Source of the DNA: JAIVJN01 sp036732565
GTDB lineage: Bacteria > Acidobacteriota > Vicinamibacteria > Vicinamibacterales > UBA2999
Assembly: GCA_036732565.1 (NCBI GenBank)
Contig: DAINCF010000488.1
Coordinates: forward strand, 1 to 5,476
Reading direction: 5' to 3'
DNA length: 5,476 bases
Part shown: positions 4,025 to 5,476 of the stretch, piece by piece
How positions within the stretch are numbered: the stretch's first letter is position 1
Layout of the letters: the number at the start of each line of letters is the position of its first letter
Made by a program: the position numbers and the translations under genes
Notes under the pieces: model-generated
Seen by the model: the letters and a program-made list of their open reading frames with translations, nothing else
Databases searched by the model: none
Told to the model about the DNA's origin: nothing

Positions 4025-5476
4025 ATGTATGCGTGCCTGTATTCTCGTCGTGTCTCCGCGTCCCGGCTGGTGACGATCGCGGAGAGCTTCACCCCACGCT
4101 TCGAGGTGGTGGGGCCGCTCGTCATGCTCGACGTCAGCGGCCTCTCGCATCTGTTCGGCAGCCTCGACGAGATCGGCATCCACCTCGATCGCGCGATGCG
4201 CACGCTCGAACCACCGGACGATAACGGTAGTGGCAGATCTTCCGCCCCGCCTGCCTCACACTGCGCGATTGCCGCCACGCAAACCACCGCTGCACTCCTC
4301 GCGCTCGGTCAGTCGGGTTTGACCGTTGTCCCTGCTGGTGCCGAGGCGTGTCGATTGGCCTCGTTGCCCGTCACAGTGCTCGCGGATCTGGAGCGTATTG
4401 CCGGGAGGCATCCCATCGAATCGCCTGACGGAGGCGCGGTTCGCGACTTGTCCGCCGAGGCGAATGGAAGTCCACCAGGCGTAGGGGCGGTTCGCGAACC
4501 GCCCCTACATGATTCGCCGCGCCTGCATGCCGGGGGATGGCACCATCCACGCATGACCCATCAGGCGAGCCAGACGCGGCGTCTTGCCCGCCAGGCCGCC
4601 GCACGCCATCGCGAGGGCACGGGTCGCCCCCACGTACGAGAAGCTGAGAAAGCAACCCAAGCGCTCGTGGATGTGCTGCGCCGGTGGGGCATTCAGACGC
4701 TGGGCGCGCTGGCGGCGTTGCCGCCGAACGAGGTGGCCGAGCGATTGGGACGACACGGCACGCGATGGCAGCGGATGGCCATCGGCGAAGACGAGCGCCC
4801 GCTCGTCCCCTGGATCGCCGAAGTGCCCTTCGAGGCCACGCTGGATCTCGAGTGGCCGCTCAAGGGCCTGGAGCCGTTGTCCTTCGTGCTGGCGCGTCTG
4901 TTCGAGCCGCTCGTCGCGCGCCTCGAGCGTGCGGATCGCGGGGCCGCCGTCATTCAGACCACGCTGCGCCTGGTCACCCGCACGACCTACGTGCGCACGC
5001 TGCAACTCCCGGCGCCGATGCGGGATGCGAAGACGCTGCGCGCGCTCGTCCTGCTGGATCTCGAGTCGCATCCGCCGTCCGCCGCCGTCGATCGCGTGCA
5101 GATCGTCATCGAGCCGACGCCCGCGCGCGTGCTGCAATGGGAGCTCTTCGAGCGGGCGCAGCCGTCGCCCGAGCAGGTCTCGACGCTCCTGGCGCGGCTG
5201 AAGGCGCTCGCCGGCGACGGGCACGTCGGGGCGCCGCGCCTGTTGGATTCGTGGAAGCCGGGCGCGTTCGAGATGACGGAGTTCTGCATCGCCGATGCGC
5301 GATCGCCCGACGCCGCCAGGTCCGATGTAGGGGCGGCTCGCGAGCCGCCCCTACGTGCGCTGCAGACCGCGCTGCGTCGTTTCCGCTTGCCGGTTCCCGC
5401 GCGCGTGACCGTCCGCGAAGGTCGTCCAGTGCGCGTGCAGAGCGACCGTCATGGCGTGCCCAGCGGCAGCATCACC
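4025..5476 (+). CDS. imuB: ImuB-type Y-family DNA polymerase homologue, 3' end beyond window
   Basis: The frame is open for 484 codons from ATG 4025 to the window edge; an in-frame TAA at 4004 limits the start. The N-terminus MYACLYSRR, then AESFTPRFEVVGP and VMLDVSGLSHLFGS (residues 33-46), match the palm of ImuB proteins. The catalytic Asp of the first strand and the Asp-Glu pair of active Y-family polymerases are not visible, so it is probably a non-catalytic clamp- and partner-binding subunit. Residues 221-262 (WGIQTLGALAALPPNEVAER, then GEDERPLVP) are the thumb/helix-hairpin-helix region, followed by a little-finger-like domain. It would recruit DnaE2 to lesions with ImuA. Two oddities: a low-complexity insert of about 85 residues (123-207) and two 28-bp palindromes read in frame (residues 153-161 and 435-443). 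The start has no clear Shine-Dalgarno and lies 67 bases after imuA. The C-terminal clamp motif is not in the window. Confidence 0.8.
   Translation, partial: MYACLYSRRVSASRLVTIAESFTPRFEVVGPLVMLDVSGLSHLFGSLDEIGIHLDRAMRTLEPPDDNGSGRSSAPPASHCAIAATQTTAALLALGQSGLTVVPAGAEACRLASLPVTVLADLERIAGRHPIESPDGGAVRDLSAEANGSPPGVGAVREPPLHDSPRLHAGGWHHPRMTHQASQTRRLARQAAARHREGTGRPHVREAEKATQALVDVLRRWGIQTLGALAALPPNEVAERLGRHGTRWQRMAIGEDERPLVPWIAEVPFEATLDLEWPLKGLEPLSFVLARLFEPLVARLERADRGAAVIQTTLRLVTRTTYVRTLQLPAPMRDAKTLRALVLLDLESHPPSAAVDRVQIVIEPTPARVLQWELFERAQPSPEQVSTLLARLKALAGDGHVGAPRLLDSWKPGAFEMTEFCIADARSPDAARSDVGAAREPPLRALQTALRRFRLPVPARVTVREGRPVRVQSDRHGVPSGSIT
4481..4508. repeat. Palindromic element copy 3, in frame inside imuB
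   Basis: A perfect 28-bp palindrome with half-site GTAGGGGCGGTTCG. It is translated in the imuB frame as VGAVREPPL. It differs from copy 4 at two positions that pair with each other (T/A in place of C/G), so the symmetry is kept. A half-site-like GCGGTTCGCGA also occurs 45 bases upstream at 4436-4446. Confidence 0.9.
5327..5354. repeat. Palindromic element copy 4, in frame inside imuB
   Basis: A perfect 28-bp palindrome with half-site GTAGGGGCGGCTCG, translated in the imuB frame as VGAAREPPL. It uses the same codon phase as copy 3, with GTA as a codon. The flanking sequence reads as normal polymerase-like protein on both sides. Confidence 0.9.

Noticed and set aside
3142..4287. 381-codon minus-strand ORF opposite imuA and the start of imuB
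   Set aside because: It is low-complexity and Arg-rich, spans the intergenic repeat, and has no recognisable motif; the plus strand holds the recognisable proteins.
4584..5201. 205-codon plus-strand ORF in another frame within imuB
   Set aside because: It is Arg/Ser-rich and unlike any protein, while the frame from 4025 gives coherent Y-family sequence through the whole stretch.

Overview
This window is GC-rich bacterial chromosomal DNA, almost certainly from an uncultured or environmental lineage. The best guess is Acidobacteriota, perhaps class Vicinamibacteria. That assignment is an inference from gene content: a redoxin selenoprotein, a short glycine-zipper protein, and a RecA-like ImuA next to a finger-less ImuB. 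No rRNA or other marker gene is present to confirm it.

Layout: (1) 1-273, the 3' end of a small glycine-zipper protein gene on the + strand. (2) 274-480, a non-coding stretch with two inverted repeats; the second is a 15-bp stem. (3) 481-1557 (+), a secreted thioredoxin-fold redoxin fused to a DsbD-alpha-like domain. It is read here as one gene through an in-frame UGA at 748-750 that sits exactly where the first cysteine of a WCPYC active site belongs. A perfect GCAGCT/AGCTGC hairpin with a GGU-starting loop follows at SECIS distance, so this is very probably a selenoprotein that ordinary gene callers would split in two. (4) 1557-1700, a small array of palindromic repeats filling the gap between two convergent genes and supplying the stop codon of the next one. 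(5) 1690-2925 (-), a 411-residue MFS exporter of the EntS/MFS_3 type. (6) 2926-3111, a divergent control region: a strong sigma-70-type promoter whose start region carries GAAC-N7-GAAC, the form of the alphaproteobacterial LexA box, followed by a leader with a 10-bp hairpin. (7) 3112-3957 (+), a RecA-like ImuA. (8) 4025 to the end of the window (+), an ImuB-type Y-family polymerase homologue, 484 codons open and running off the edge.

Genes 7 and 8 look like the start of a damage-inducible mutagenesis cassette (imuA-imuB, usually followed by dnaE2, which would lie beyond the window). The selenoprotein acts in extracytoplasmic thiol redox chemistry and the MFS gene in export; neither is obviously linked to the cassette.

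The two most noteworthy signals are the in-frame Sec codon with its SECIS-like hairpin, and a 28-bp palindromic repeat family. Two perfect copies of that repeat lie in frame inside imuB, each encoding VGA(V/A)REPPL, while two more copies lie in the convergent intergenic gap.
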